64,000 bases of DNA from Sthenelais limicola (GCA_942159475.1 OW804097.1:57184986-57248985), one strand, 5' to 3'; shown: positions 10,701 through 25,700, numbered from the stretch's first letter. The notes: generated by a model not told the origin, from the sequence alone. A program made the numbers and translations.

Positions 10701-13700
10701 CACATTTGGCAAAAACATTAACGACACAACCTCATGGAGATTTCGGGGTGTCAAAAAGTAGCATATCATTGTCGGTTTCAGTTCCAGAATTACCAAAGTC
10801 ACAGATAATGTCTCTAAGATCATTATATTTACCTTGGTCACAGTTGGAAGAAAGTCCAAGACTTGTCGGAAGAATAATCGGGAAGTAACTGTTTGTCATT
10901 GTTGATGAATCAAGCCCTTCACCATCATGGTCCGCCATGACAGTCGAGTTCAAATCTGGGTCGCCCAGGTTACCAGTAACCACTTCCGGGTCAATGGGCG
11001 GGTCAGCAATATCACAACAAACATTCTTCACATGGTTACCATGGGGGGCGTGGTTACATCAGGTTTAACAATCTGACAGCTCGAAAATACAGCATTTCTG
11101 TAATCACAAGTGTCAACCACACCCAAATCAACCTTCTCCCGACAGTCCTCATCCTATTTACCACCTTTGGTGCCGTGACAAGCACAGGCTCCATGCTCGG
11201 AGGCCCCGCAAGTCGAACACTTGTGAGGATATTCACACGACTTGTTGGAACATCCCCCAATATTATTAAATTTAAAGCAGACATGATCCTTCCTAGATTT
11301 ACCAGCAGCAGGCTTGGAGTTAGTTGCCTTGCGTGAATTTTCATAGCTATAACAATGAAGCACTTCTTCCTGACGCACCTCCTTGAATGCCGACAAGCCC
11401 ACTTTGTTTGCCCTGCTACACACGGCCTGATCGTACGACAGGCTTGCTTTGAGAGAGTAAACCTGGGATCCGGCTTTTTCACACATCGTTATACAATGTC
11501 CCACCACTCCCCTAATCTCATCCAGGGGTTTAGAATCAACGACTAACTTATCCACCAATTTTAGATTAAGTAATAGCAAGTTCTCAATGGTATCAATAGC
11601 ATCACCTTTATCCAGGTCTTTACATTGATCGAAGGGGCGGGTCCTCAACCTAGTTCTAGATCTGCAGCGCGTACGTCCACGGCTATGCGAGTCCACGCCC
11701 ACATTGTAGATCGAGCCATCCACACTAGCATCATGCTGGGTAAATGAGATTGTTCCAGAGTCAGAACCAACCGTGGAAGTAGAAGGAACAGCAGGAACAT
11801 CAGTAGATTTCTTCTCTAATGCCGCAACGACTGTTTTCATCATAGCCTCGAGGGATCCCATACGATCTGTCAGACTCGGCTGATTATCCTCCTCCGGCTT
11901 GTACGTACAATTCTCACCCATCGGACCCGTATGAGTCACTTGACACTTGCTTTGGTTTCGTCATCTCGAAGATCAAATTCTCCACAGACAGCTCAAAAAT
12001 TCAATTTTTTTTTATACACAACCGCCCAGTGCGGTGAATCAAGCGAGAGTGAATGGAGCGATTGTTTGTTTATGTTCCATCGACCTTACGTCACAATGGA
12101 GAAGTCATTCATCCGATTGGTCCATGTGACGAGGTGTGGGCATGGCTATCACGCAGTCGCCGCCCAAGGCCCCAAATATGGGCATCGACGTGTCGATTGA
12201 TTAAATATAGCAAACATTTATTACAAACATGATGTATATAAATACCTTTTAGATTCAATAATTGTTCATTGTTGGAATCCACTTAAACTCCTCTTTTCAA
12301 ATATGATGGTATCTCAAAATCCATCTTTTTCCACTTATGACTCATTTTTCTGTAACACATCACAGTATGTGAATGGTCATATTCCAGGCAAATTGATTAT
12401 AGGCACTGAATTAATACATAAATGTTTAATGATTGCTTACCAACAGTTATTCTATCCAATGTATAGTCGTAAGTTTATTGCAATTATACCACTTGTATTA
12501 TAGTTGATGATGGGGAAACATTTCCGTTCGTTGGTCAAGTCAAAATCTTGGATATTTTCTTCAAACAACTATCACCTGTGTGAGTATGTTATATTTAGTA
12601 ACCAAATTAGGTATTATTTACCACTATATTCCAATTTTGGTCCATACAATCTATCACAGTTCATGAAAGCACGGAATCAACTGAGGGCATGTCATTATGC
12701 AATCTAATACTACACTCTATGATCTAATACTGTAGGCTCATTTATTCCAGAATGATTACCGACCCTTTTCGTTACAATCATCTGTAAAGATAACCTTTAT
12801 GGAATGTGTTGAATGAAGGTTCTTGAGTCTTTCTTTCTAACATTCGCAGTTACATGTAATTTTATATTCTAGAAGGAATTTTTAAAGGATGCCCACTGTT
12901 GGCCAATGAACAAGGTAAAACATATTATGTCCAATTAACTAGATGTTAAAAGAGGAGACAGTCAGTAGTTGGAACATTCAAATCTTATTAAATTCTAAAC
13001 AAACATACATTTATGTATGTTTACAGTTTACAGTTATGTGAATACTAATAACAGGTGGATGAACATGCTTATCAATTGTAACAATGGTGTATGGACGTGA
13101 AATAGAGAGCTTGTAGTAAATAGGGCATTATTAGTTGAGGGTGCTGGTGGGTGGGAAGCTATAGAATAGCTTGTTGTCTGTTTGGTAGACGCAGAGAGAA
13201 GGAGGTGGCAGGAGCAGAAGTAAGCAAAGTTAAGTTAGTAGAATTGGTTGTAGGATAGGGCACTAGGTGTCAACAATGCCTCGTCCTTACTACAAGTAAT
13301 AACCGCAAATGATATCTCTGCAGGGAGGCGGAGAAGGAGAGACAGTATGTCCAACTTTTGTTGATAGGAGCACCAATACCTGACCAAACGTGTTCACCTC
13401 CTGCCACGCCAGTGGACAGCACTGATTGCAGCAATGGGAAAAGCAGACTGACTGGGTCTAATAACCCTGGATCTGTACATGATGGGGTGGTCGTCAACTC
13501 CACCCTTCGATATGGCTTCTACGTCGTTGGAAAAGGAGAATATGTCAACATTAACCTGAAAGCGCCAGCTGTGGTAAGTCATGCTGTACATGTATTTATT
13601 TATAGAAAGTTTATTGTATATACTTTTGATTTCATGGGCTACTCATGAGGCCCTCACGAATAATAATATCTAGTGAACCTGCCGTAAAATGCTCTTGCCT

Positions 13701-16700
13701 AAAAGGGGCACCAAACTCCAGACCTTTGGATTTCGGTTCCAACGTTGTGGGCTACCTAGATTAGCACAAATTCACAATAAGATCCTACTACCTAGGATCA
13801 CTACATATCATTTACATATATGTAATATGGGTTACCTGCACGTCATCAATTATAAGGCTTATAAATCAGAGTGTAGGATTACTCACAATTATAAATCTGG
13901 CAAATCAAATGCCATGGATCGCCATACAAACTTAAAAGCTCAAGAAAGTTTAATTTGTTAAAGTTTATGGGAACTATTTTGTCACAAATATTTTGTCATT
14001 ATTTGTTTTCATGAACGCCTTTCGGTGTGGTGGATAGTCACTGGGAGTTTCTACTTCGGGAGTGCTAACTATATAAAATACGATAATATAACACTGCAAG
14101 CTTATGTAAGATTGAAAGCAGTCTTGCCAAGTTTATAATTATGTGGATTTCGCCTAAAAAGCATACTTTCCTATGGAGTTGTAGGCCCCCACTTGCACTA
14201 GCGCCTGATTTCTTATGTTTTCTTTGCAGTTGGAGAAGGTTGAGCTATACATGGAGAGAACTGCTGTCTATTTTGAGAAGGACGAGTGCGACTGTGGAGG
14301 CTGGTACCATCTTTTCTGTGCCTCCAACATTACAAATGGCGAATGCAAACAGCAAGATACGGAAGGGTATTTGCACTCTTTGTCATTCTCAAGAGTGAAC
14401 TAATTGTTCTGACACCACCAATAGGAACAGGAATTAAATGGTGCAGTTCTCAGCAGAATGGAGTAGAATTAGCCTACTTTAAATGGATGAATTATGGGAA
14501 TTGATTCAACTTGAACCCACTATACACTTGAAGATGATATAGAATATGCATATATGCATATTCTATATCATGTTCATTGCTATTTTGTATATATAAAAAA
14601 ATAATGACAGACTTTATAAATAACCTGATCTAATGTATGTTGTCCCATGCCTATTTTCTCATCCAAAGTCATTGAAACTTGTTGGTATGTTTCTTCATGA
14701 ATCTAACCAGCCTTATGCATACCGTATATCTATTTATGTTCTAATGAAATATGACATGATCACATGGTTAATATAAAAAACAATGCAGCTTACAATTCTC
14801 CATAATTAAATCATTAAAACAGGCAGGTTGAGTGGCAGGGTAGACTTCAGGATGGAATAGAGAAGGTGGTCTGGAGTCTCCCAGACTCCTCCCTTGTAGT
14901 ACGGCGCATGCGCATGAAACTTCTTGCTGATGGTGGCGCCCCCAACACCAGCTCAAGGATTTATGAGGTGCTGCTAAGGGGAAGGTATGTGACACGATTA
15001 CGATGTCTTATTTGGAGTACAACTGGATGTATTATATGATAAGAACATTGGATCGCAATTATTCCATTATTTGATCCTTGGCATTAATATATAATAATAT
15101 ATAATTATTATATTTGATAGATTTGATATTCAAAATGAGAGAAAAAAGCTGACTAAGACACAGTTACTACTTAAAATGGTGATTAATTAACTCCAGTCCA
15201 CATCTCCTGATGGTTTAGCTGGTGGCACCTATGCTGATTTTCTATGATACCTATGTATGATTTTATGTGACCAATTGAAAAACCGAACCCCGAACCCCCA
15301 GTGTAAATAAAATATCAAAAATATATTCTCATAGACAGGATCATGCCCACTTTCTAGAGTGGTAGCAAACTTTCATTTATAATTAGTAGTAGTAGTAGTA
15401 TATTTATATTCTTCTACTGTCAACATCGCCTAGAATATAATGCGTTTTGCATTGAGGTTTTACTTCAGGCAATGACATTGGTGGTAGAGTGACCCTATAA
15501 ATACCTTATCTAATATATAGCCCTTACATCCACTGCCCCGTCACATACATCCCATAGTCCGCCTCGTTCCCCTCTCACCTCATATAAAAAAAGCCCGCTC
15601 CCTCTCACCTACCACACTTCTTTCAATTCACCTACACTACACTACAGGGAGACTGGGAAAACCTGTGCTTGCACAGAAAGTCTTTGAAGGATAGTGTGTC
15701 TTTCTTTATCCCTATTTCTTGACGAAACATTTGTTCATAATATGTAAATGTGCGATCAGAAATAAAGATATTACATACACATACACGCTTATACACGTTC
15801 AACTCCCACCCACCCACTCCCAAAACTAACAAAATCTTTCTATTCTTCTATTTCACTATATTTCATATCATCAACCCACAAAAGATAGGGTTTTATTCTA
15901 TTTATCACCAAATTTACAACTTCTCTTATACAACTTACATCAATTTTACTCAAATAAAATTTCATTATACCAACTTCTCATTTTATCAAAAATAAAACAA
16001 AATAAAATTTTATATTTGCCCAAAACTGCCTCTGGAGTTCTTTACTTACTAATGGTACACACAAAAAGTGATAATGGACCTAATGAATCTGAGTATGTGG
16101 GTCAGACATTTATTACAGTTATATAAATTATAACAGCTTACTATTAATTCTATTGATATTATTACTTGCATTATGTGTAGAATAGCTGAAGATAGACTGT
16201 AACTAGATATACTGTTTGTATTTCTCTATTATATAATTCCAAACATTTAATGTGGATCAGGATTAGCTGAGTACACCAACCAATGTTGTAATGGATAGCT
16301 TTTGCTGAATAAATATAATATTATTAAATTAAACTTAAACTAATTTTCAAATCTAGAGAAAGTCGGGAGTGTTTCGGCCTACGCAGACATGGGGAAATTT
16401 TATCAAAGTGAAGAAACATGATTCTAAAAACATTCATTTGTTACCAGATATCTTGATGGAGAACAGAGCGAGTGCAACTGCTTCCCTTTCAACTCACTCG
16501 GCTGCGATTCATGCAGAGAGTGTAAATGTCGGAGCCGCAGCAAGGGAAATGATAGATGTGTGAGTTGTCTTCTGAATCTTTTGCTGCTTAAATTATTATA
16601 TCGGAGGATGGTAATGATAATTTAAAGCTACATTCTCAGTTAACATTGTTTAAAAACTAAATTGTTTCTAATGTTTGTTCTGTCCTTTTCCGACCCACCT

Positions 16701-19700
16701 AAAAGTCATTTGACCACAATTCTGGAGGACTTCGTCGGGTTGTTTTTACAGAATATTCATATTTTTGAATTCAGTCCTATAAGTCATAATAATATGAGTA
16801 AATTTGGTAAGATTTGTTTTTGTTCCAATGGCTGGGAATGCAGCGTTAAGGGCCTAAGTCAGTCTTTTTTTTATCTCCACACAGTCAATATTTCCGAACT
16901 AATGTAATGAGTGGAGAATATGCTGAAATAAATCCTATAATATTATTTAAAATGCCAATTTTCCCAAATTTACACAAAAAGGGTCTCAACGCAATATATT
17001 CCTTTTTTTAAAACAATGTTTCCGTTCCAATTGTTTGTTCATAAGTAAATTTGGATTGAGCCAACATTACTTGATGTGATGTGATGTAATAAACAAAACA
17101 ATCGTAAACTCTATATCTTATCCTTTTTCTTATTTAACACAGAACCCAAGACTCCACCAGATGGAGCCCAGCTATGGACCAGCAGCTGGAGGTACCAGAA
17201 TTACCCTGAAGGGGGAGCTACTGGCACCGGTTCACAACCTGGATTGGCGGAACACCACAATAAGACTGGGGACTAGCGAGGATGTGCAGTTCTGTACCAA
17301 CATATCACGGTGAGTCCTTGGTCATACATCAGGGGTGTATATAAACCTGGAGTTTAGTAAACGATACAAAAAAGCATGTGATAGGTATTGTGGGCATTCG
17401 GTCTTAGAATACAGCTTTAGAAAATCCTCGATTTGTTTATGCTTTGACCCCAGCCTTCACTACGAGAATCATACTGGACACTGTATAATGGCATGGTGAC
17501 TGTATTAAATGATATATTAATTGAAGTGCCTGCCTCCATTATCGAGGGGTTGGGTTGGTACAGCGGTTAAGACATTGAAAGGGGTTTGAATGGCCCAATT
17601 CGAGTATGTTAAAGAAGAGTAAATAACCTTTTAACTTTAATCTTTTAATCTCCAGGAATGACACAACAATAGAGTGTATCACCAAGGAGGCACCACATCA
17701 CCTTGTAGGATGGATCTTGCCACTCCATGTGCGTATACTCGTCGGACATGCCTTCTACCCTTTGCACCACACACTACAGTTTACATACAGACCTAACCCA
17801 GAGATTACTGATATCAAACCATACATGTCTTTTCTAAGGTAAGTATAAACTTGGGCTTTAATTCATGTGATCACTCGCCCTATATCTATTTGTGAAAATA
17901 TTTTGGAGGATGGAGATGTTCAGTTACTTTTATTTATGTCTGACTTGAAATGAATACCATCGAATTTGTCCCATTTTCTTATACTACTTATACTCCTGAT
18001 TGCGAGGTACAAACCAGACATAGAGATTACTGTATTATTCACATCTCAATGCGGTCACTCTAGTTATAGGCATGTTTGTAAAAGCATTTGTGGGGTTGGA
18101 AACTTTCAGTAATTTTGTAATTGTGCAGGAGATGACTTGGGGTTCTAGGACAGAACCCCCCAGTCAGAACCCCCCTAGTCAGAACCCCCTAATCAGAACC
18201 CCGCCGTCAGAATCCCCCTAGCCATAACCCTGCCATGCCATAACCCTGCCATGCCATAACCCCACCAGTCAAAACCCATCCATGCCAAAACCCCGCCAGC
18301 CAAAACCCCGCCAATCACTATACTCTGATGCAATCCACATATAGAGAGAATGGGACGAGCCGGCAATAATCGAAAATTTATAGGACGAGATTCGTCCACA
18401 TAAGCACGATGCCGTAGGCAGAGTGCTTATGTGGACGAATCAAGTCCTATAAATTTTCGATTATTGCTGGCGAGTTCCATTCTATATTTATTATATGTGC
18501 ATAAAATTTGATCATATGTCATCAGATATTACTGAAAAAATACTAAAGAAGTCTCAGAGAGCCCCACTGACAGCCCCGCTGACAGTCCTGCACTGTGCGA
18601 TCATGCAGTATTTATTTTAGGTCTACTTATATTGTTGACTATATTGTTGACTGACGCAGCCATTTCTTGAGCTACATTAATAACATTTATATCATTCAAA
18701 AGAGAATTTAATGCTCTATTTAATGATGTAGGTTTTATTATGTATTTCTATAATCATAGTACCAGAATCACGGGTGGATTATCGATCGCGGGTATTTGTT
18801 TACATGCTCCGCGGAGAGCCAAAGCTCAGCGAAGCATAACAACAGAGCTATTTTTAGACAACTACACTTCATATAGGACACGTCCTATATGAATATTTTT
18901 ATAGCACCCCACTTATAGCACATCTCATATAGAATGCGCGTATAATAAATATTAATATATTATGTTGATGCAAATTGTGTCTATTCTATTTTCTCAGATT
19001 AGGGCTATAAGTTGTAGCAAGTCAGACTCATGAGCATTATATTGTTGCCTTGTGTGATCATGTATATTTTTTTTGACAAATGTCCAAAATAATGTGAAAA
19101 TTTCTTGAATATTTTGTTGTATTAATAATGGTCAGCATGTGAGAGCACCGCGCTGGATGTGAATTTTCCAAATATGTCTAAACTGCAAACATACCTGTAA
19201 TGTATGTCGTGAGAATGGATGTGAATACTTTTTAGCATTGTCTGGTCATGAGGCGTCTGCCAAATGGCGGATCATTGATGACACCTAGAGGATACTTACA
19301 TAACCACTACCCCTCTCAACACTTCCGCCCGCACCTCCGCCTTCCTCCTTCTCCTTCCTCCACCCGTCCACTTCTCCTCAAACCTCAGGGACGGACGGAC
19401 GTACCCTCTAATTTTTGACATCAATCTCTATACTTGGCACCACCGCCTCCATATTTAGACACAAGAATAAATATGGCTCCGAGGAAGACTACCAAGACTC
19501 CTACATCAAACAATACTAAGAAAGGAGCGACTCAAGGAGGGGTACCAAAAACGACCCCAAAGAATGTGAGGACGTCCCAAAGAACAAAGAAACCCGAGAC
19601 AAACGACAAGCCAAAGGGGGACGCTTTCTCGGATGCCCGGATGGACGCTGACCCAAACGGCTCTAACGGTCAAGACCATGAGTCCCGACTAAAGGATCTT

Positions 19701-22700
19701 GAAAGCTCCATGAAAGGCATCGATGGAAAGCTGGTAACAATAATGGGCCTGTTCGCAAATAACCCTACCAGCCCTCAGCAGGAAAAATCGAGCAACCCTC
19801 CTCAGAAGAATAGCTCGGTTCTCCCGCCACCAAAAGACCTACGCGCACATCAGAATCTCGATGGGTTCATTGAAATGGAATTCGCACGTGAGAACTACCG
19901 TCCACCACGATCAGAGGGTAAGGGTATCATTGCTTCTGACATTCTCATAGACAATCTGATAACAAAACCCTATATGTTTGTGGAAAGGGATGGAGCATCC
20001 ACGATGAAACAAAAGTTGGATAACAGGGCGAACCTGGAATCTACTGAATACTGCCAGGCTATTGTTGCAATGCTCACAGACCCCAGGAGGGTCGATCATA
20101 AGGACGATACTTACATCCTACTACATTTGAAGGATGTACTGGCGGACATAAGAGTGCTACCATGGAATTCTGTCATGAGGTTTAGCCAAAACTTATTCGA
20201 CGACATAGAGAAAGGGAAGCTAAGCTGGACGGATACACACCTAATTCAAACTACGCGCGCCATGAACGCGGCAGTTGGGGACCAGCGAGCGAAAGCGCAC
20301 TCCAGTGGCGCCACCTACGCAGCAAAAGGGGGAAACAACCACCACAACAGTCAACACAGCAAAGAGGTGATCTGCCAGGACTTCAATTCCATGCATGGTT
20401 GCCGCATGAGACGCGACCACATTGAGAATGGTACAAAATTCGCACACGGCTGTGGATACTGCTATTCTGTTACAAAGAGGATTTTCGGGGGACACAATGT
20501 CAGCACATGTGAACGCCTACAGGGGGACCAGGCAAGGCCACACCCCCCTGCTAGCTCTCAGCCGAGAGTGCCACGCCCCCATATGTCCCAGCAAGCACAC
20601 CACGAATACATGGCGTCAAAAAACGCCAGAGCCCCTCCATCTCAGTAAGAGGTAAGAGTAAGATAATAAGGTGACGAAACATAAAAATCAAACCAAGGTA
20701 AAAAGTGACATGATAGGAGGAGAATCCCCGACCAAGGGGAATGACAGTGTGTTTATACATCATGCTGGCTCGCGCGATGTGCTCAGGCAGAAAAAGCCCA
20801 TACGTGAGAGCTGACATATCAGACAAAAGGAGATAAACGCACAATTGGATCATATCCAGTATGACTATGATGGTTTTACCAGCCACCTAGATAAAAATAG
20901 TAAATGTGAGGTTATCGAAAACGTCCCATACACCAACCCTACTGAAAATGAGCTCATCGGGAGTAACACCTGCTCTAGCTCTGGTGTCAATAATACTGAT
21001 CAATGTAATGACGACATTGACTTTGGAAGCATACGTAAGATATGTGAGGCTGATAGTCCTGAGGTGTCAATTGACTTGTCACCACACACATTCGCCAACT
21101 ATAGGAAGGCGAACTGGCCTTCTCGTATGCTTTCTGTAAGTGCTACTGACCCGCTGCCAGATATATATAGGCGAGTCAGTGCCACAGGCCTGCCAAACTC
21201 CCTGGGAGCTAAGATACCTGTCCCATCGGAGCTTAACATCAAAGCCTGGGAAAAATACCTGTCAAAGTCAAAGGAGGGGAGGGAGTTGGTCGACCTCCTC
21301 AGGTATGGGTTCCCACTTAGGATACTTAGGGCCGGTGAGTGACACATGCAACATCCCCAATCACCCCAGCGCCGTGGAATATCCAGTTAGCATAGACCAG
21401 TTCATAGAAAAAGAACTGGGCAATGGGGGACTTACTGGACCTTACAATGAACCTCCCTTTGAGTCCTGGTGTCACGTCTCACCATTGATGACTAGAGCCA
21501 AGAGTGACCCAGGAAAGAGAAGGATAATCTCAGACATGACTTTCCCCGCTGAAACATCTGTAAACGCTTATATAAGGAAAAATGCACTCTTTGGGAAAGT
21601 CAGGTCCCATGGCCTCCCCGGCATCGACTCTGTGGCCGCAGAACTACGCAGAGTGGGAAAAGGGGCTCACATCGCATCTGTAGACATCAGCCGTGCATAC
21701 AAAAACTTCAGGGGAGACCCTGGAGATTGGGTCCTACAGTGCTTGAAGTGGAAGGACCAGTATTACATCGAAACAGCTATGCCTTTTGGAGCCAGGTGCT
21801 CGTCAATGCACATGCAGCGTGTGGCCGACTCCATAATAAATATCCTATCTGCAAAAGGGGTATGGGCTAAGATGTACCTGGATGACATAATAGTCGTGTC
21901 ACAGGACCTGAAAAAATGTGAGAACGATCTGAAGGTGGTCCTAGACCTCCTTCAAGAGCTAGGTCTGCCTGAGGCCGAAGAAAAGAGGCAGAACCCAGGA
22001 ACTCGAGTGACCTGGCTTGGTGTCACCATAGACAGCCAGGAGATGACCTTGTCGATTCCAAAACAGAAGCTGATAGAAATCAGAAAGATCGCTGAGACCT
22101 GCATAAATCGATCAAGCATAGAACACAAGAGGATGCAGTCCCTACTGGGCAAGTTGTTACATGTCGCAAAATGTATCAGACCTGCAAGGCTATTCGTGGG
22201 GAGACTGCTAGAAGCGCTTAGAGCAGCAAAAGGAGGACCTATTCAGGTCGACAGTGCAGTGTCTAAAGATCTACAGTGGTTCATTGACATCTCAATCGAG
22301 TGGAACGGGATAGCCATTATCCCACGAGAGAGGCCGACAAAAGAGATATCAGTTAATGTGACAACCACTGGTATCAGCGCCACAGATGGGAAGAAAGCTT
22401 ATGAGTCTCAAGTGGCCCCATTAGGCGATGGGGCAAAGATCCGCTCAGAGCTTGAAGTCGCAAATATAGTTGTGGCTCTCCGTACCTTTATCTCAACAGC
22501 AGATAGAGGCGCACGGGTGATAGTACATTGCCAAGATGAAGTTATTACAAAATTCCTGCAAAGTGGAAAATGCAGGAACCCAGTGATCATGGACTGTGGC
22601 AGATATCTGTGGATGCTCCAGGCCCGACTACAAATAGAAATCATAACATCTGACAATGCAATCCCAATAGTTCAATTAGTAACCAATATGGCTAGGGCCC

Positions 22701-25700
22701 ACATTTCTAAGAGACACTGGGGTATTAGTAATTCAGCCCTCGACAATATGAGAATAAGCCTGTGTAAACCTGACCTCCAGGTTTTGAATCACATTAATCC
22801 CTCTATACTCCGCAGATCTGGCGCTCCAGTTGTTGCTGGAGAAAGCTACCGAGAGGCAGGAAGCTACAGGGGCGAAGGGCACAAACAACAATAGGAGGAG
22901 TGCGGTGATGACCTTTCTGTCTTTCTTGAGGCAGCTAAAGACCCCCATTGAGGAGACTACCCATCACACGGTATGTGGATACATAGAATACCTGGCCTCC
23001 CACATCAGATGCCCCGCAACGATTAAAAACCACTTGTCAGCCATCAGGGAACACCTAAGAAGAAGGGAGATCAGCTCTGAGGCCCTAGATCATCATAGGG
23101 TAAAATTAGCGGTCGATGCTATTGAGAGAACGACCAATTATGTTCCAAATCCGAAGGATGCTGTCCCCATGGGAATACTAAGAGACGCAGTCAACGTCCT
23201 ACGACATGCGGAAGAGGGCGTGTCCCTCAAAGCTGCAGTGCTCACGCTCTACTATGGGGCACTAAGACAATCTGAAATAGCCCCACCATCAGCCAAATCC
23301 TTCGATCCAACCAGACACCTCACCAGGGGTGATGTCTCAATCTTCGAAGACCACATTGTGCTAAATATTAAACATGCTAAAAACGCTAAAAAATACAACC
23401 AGAATCAAGTGAGGCGCCTATACCCCACAGACAACAAGCAGTGGTGTCCTGTAGAGGCCATACAGAATATGTTTAAAACTGTTCCAACCTATAGCAACCA
23501 ACAGCCGTTCTTAACCTTCGGGGGCCAAAAGAGCCCAATGCCGGCATCTTACATTAAAAATCAATGGGCAAATGCACTCCAGGCGCTAGGCCTGGAGCAA
23601 TCTAAGTATTCACTACATTCACTCAGAAAATCAGCTGCAACAGAGGCATTCCTCCAGGGGCAGTCAGAGCTAGCTATACAACGGTATGGTGGCTGGAGGA
23701 GCAGGGCACATACCTCTTACATAAGAACAGACTCTACAAACATTGTGCACAACGCGCTGGCTAACGCACTCCAAAACCCCTAAAATCCCTACCATTCCCT
23801 TCCCCATCCCTCAGACCTACTCACACTCTTCTGTCCCACCCGCCACTCACCATACACTCACATGGAGACTTGGCACATTATATAACTTTAATGAAAAATA
23901 TATTTACCTTTATTCATTGATTAATGTATTTCATTAATCAATTCATCATTCAATAATTTTATTTTATATCATAATTATATCATGTTATTCATTCAATAAA
24001 ATTATTGTTCTCCAACTACTGCCTCTCTATTGTGTCCGGGGTTCTATTAACCCATTGGGGACGGGAGGCTGCCTGGAGGCAGCCTTTTCAATTGGCCTGG
24101 AGGACGGGAGGCTGCCTGCAGGCAGCCTGCAATAAGTGGCCTGGAGGACGGGAGGCTGCCTGCAGGCAGCCATTTTTCATATAAATTGGAGGGGGCATAA
24201 CTTAATAAAAAATAAATGGATTTTGATGAAATTTAAAATATATGTATACAAACACACTAGAAATATTTTTATAGGTATGTTGTCATGGAGACAATAATGA
24301 TGACGTCATAACTAACATACGTAAATGCTGGAAAGTGAATTTGCAGCAAGGTTGCCACCATATTGCACCCAATTAAGACCCATTATTTTAATTATTGAAG
24401 ACCAAATTCTAGAAATTATGAAAAAATATGATCAATAACTGTTTACACCTATTAAACGATGGACATATGACACATATTATTTGAAGAAAATATTCTTAAA
24501 GTGTTTTTAAACCCTAAACCTGGTGTTAAACACCCGTCCTGAAGCCCAAAAAGGGGGAAAAGGGCCCCCGTCAGCCAGGCAAATTATCTGTAAACTGCCC
24601 CCGTCCTCAATGGGTTAATGGTCTGGTCATGAGGCGTCTGCCAAATGGCGGATCATTGATGACACCTAGAGGATACTTACATGACCACTACCCCTCTCAA
24701 CACTTCCGCCCGCACCTCCGCCTTCCTCCTTCTCCTTCCTCCACCCGTCCACTTCTCCTCAAACCTCAGGGACGGACGGACGGACCCTCTAATTTTTGAC
24801 CCCACCCACCCACTTCCTCTTTATCTACTCTCCACCTTCCCTCCTGCACATTATATAACTTTAATGAAAAATATATTTACCTTTATTCATTGATTAATGT
24901 ATTTCATTAATCAATTCATCATTCAATAATTTTATTTTATATCATAATTATATCATGTTATTCATTCAATAAAATTATTGTTCTCCAACTACTGCCTCTC
25001 TATTGTGTCCGGGGTTCTATTAATGATATATAACATTACATTTAATAATCACTGAGCTGATTCTATGTCGACTTAATTAAATACCTACTTAGTTGCTTGA
25101 TACCTTGCTTAAATGTATAAGATACAATCAGGCTATTCTGAGAATATTTGTACTATATGTAGGCCTATAAAAATGTCTTTGACCTGAATGAAATATTTTT
25201 CAAATCAAATCAAAATCTACCCAAATCCACAACACATTACATCTTTCTAGTAGAGGAATCTCGCAATGTATTTGTCCAAAATAACTTACTATGCTGCAAC
25301 TTCATGTTTTTTCATTAAATAAAATACTCTGGCTGGGTTCTGGTATGGCGGGGTTCTGACTGGCGGGGTTCTGGCAGGGGGGTTTTTCACTGGCGGGATT
25401 ATGTCCGTACACCATGACTTGGATATGTACCTTTGCATATATGCTCCATTTTCGTATACTACTCTTGGCGCTTGCAAATTGCCTATTCTACCAATTCCCG
25501 AGATTTCTATTGACATCAAGCCTTTTTTTTAATTACAAGTCAATGTAACATTTGTTTTTGCCTGTTTTTGAAAACAGTTTTGGGTATGAAAACATTAAGT
25601 TCCTTAAAAATTATTCATGCTTGGAAGAGGACTTGAAATATGTACCGTCGCATTTGTCCCATTTTCGTATACTACTCAAGGTCCTTGCCTACAAATTACC

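Larger units (their letters stand above)
9310..12203 (-). mobile_element. Ngaro-like tyrosine-recombinase retrotransposon, 3' truncated (copy 1)
   Basis: This element lies in the first intron of the receptor kinase, antisense to it. Reading on the minus strand it has a terminal A-type repeat (about 11945-12203), a gag ORF and a reverse transcriptase-RNase H ORF. The repeat begins TCGACACGTCGATGCCCATA and matches the A repeat of the copy at 49288-53862. Similarity to that copy stops abruptly near 9310, in the RNase H region after CFIDNT. The recombinase and the 3' repeats are therefore missing. Confidence 0.8.
19240..25023 (+). mobile_element. Ngaro-like tyrosine-recombinase retrotransposon, nearly complete (copy 2)
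   Basis: The element lies in intron 7 of the receptor kinase, in the same orientation. It shows the split direct-repeat layout A1 (19240-19419), ORFs, B1 (23873-24050), A2 (24621-24800), B2 (24846-25023). A1 and A2, and B1 and B2, are almost identical by eye, which points to a recent insertion. It encodes gag, RT-RNase H and tyrosine recombinase; I see no methyltransferase, which favours Ngaro over classical DIRS1. A 564-bp MITE sits between B1 and A2. Known: YR retrotransposons replicate through a circular intermediate built from such repeats and integrate by recombinase without target duplication. Confidence 0.9.

Noticed and set aside
15535..16035. C-rich then T/A-rich stretch resembling the A/B repeats of Ngaro-like elements
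   Set aside because: The layout is reminiscent of 24620-25020, but I found no convincing base-level match to any of the defined repeats.
24681..24893. 70-residue ORF over the A2 repeat
   Set aside because: It lies within a terminal repeat and its reading depends on repeat composition; it is not a gene.
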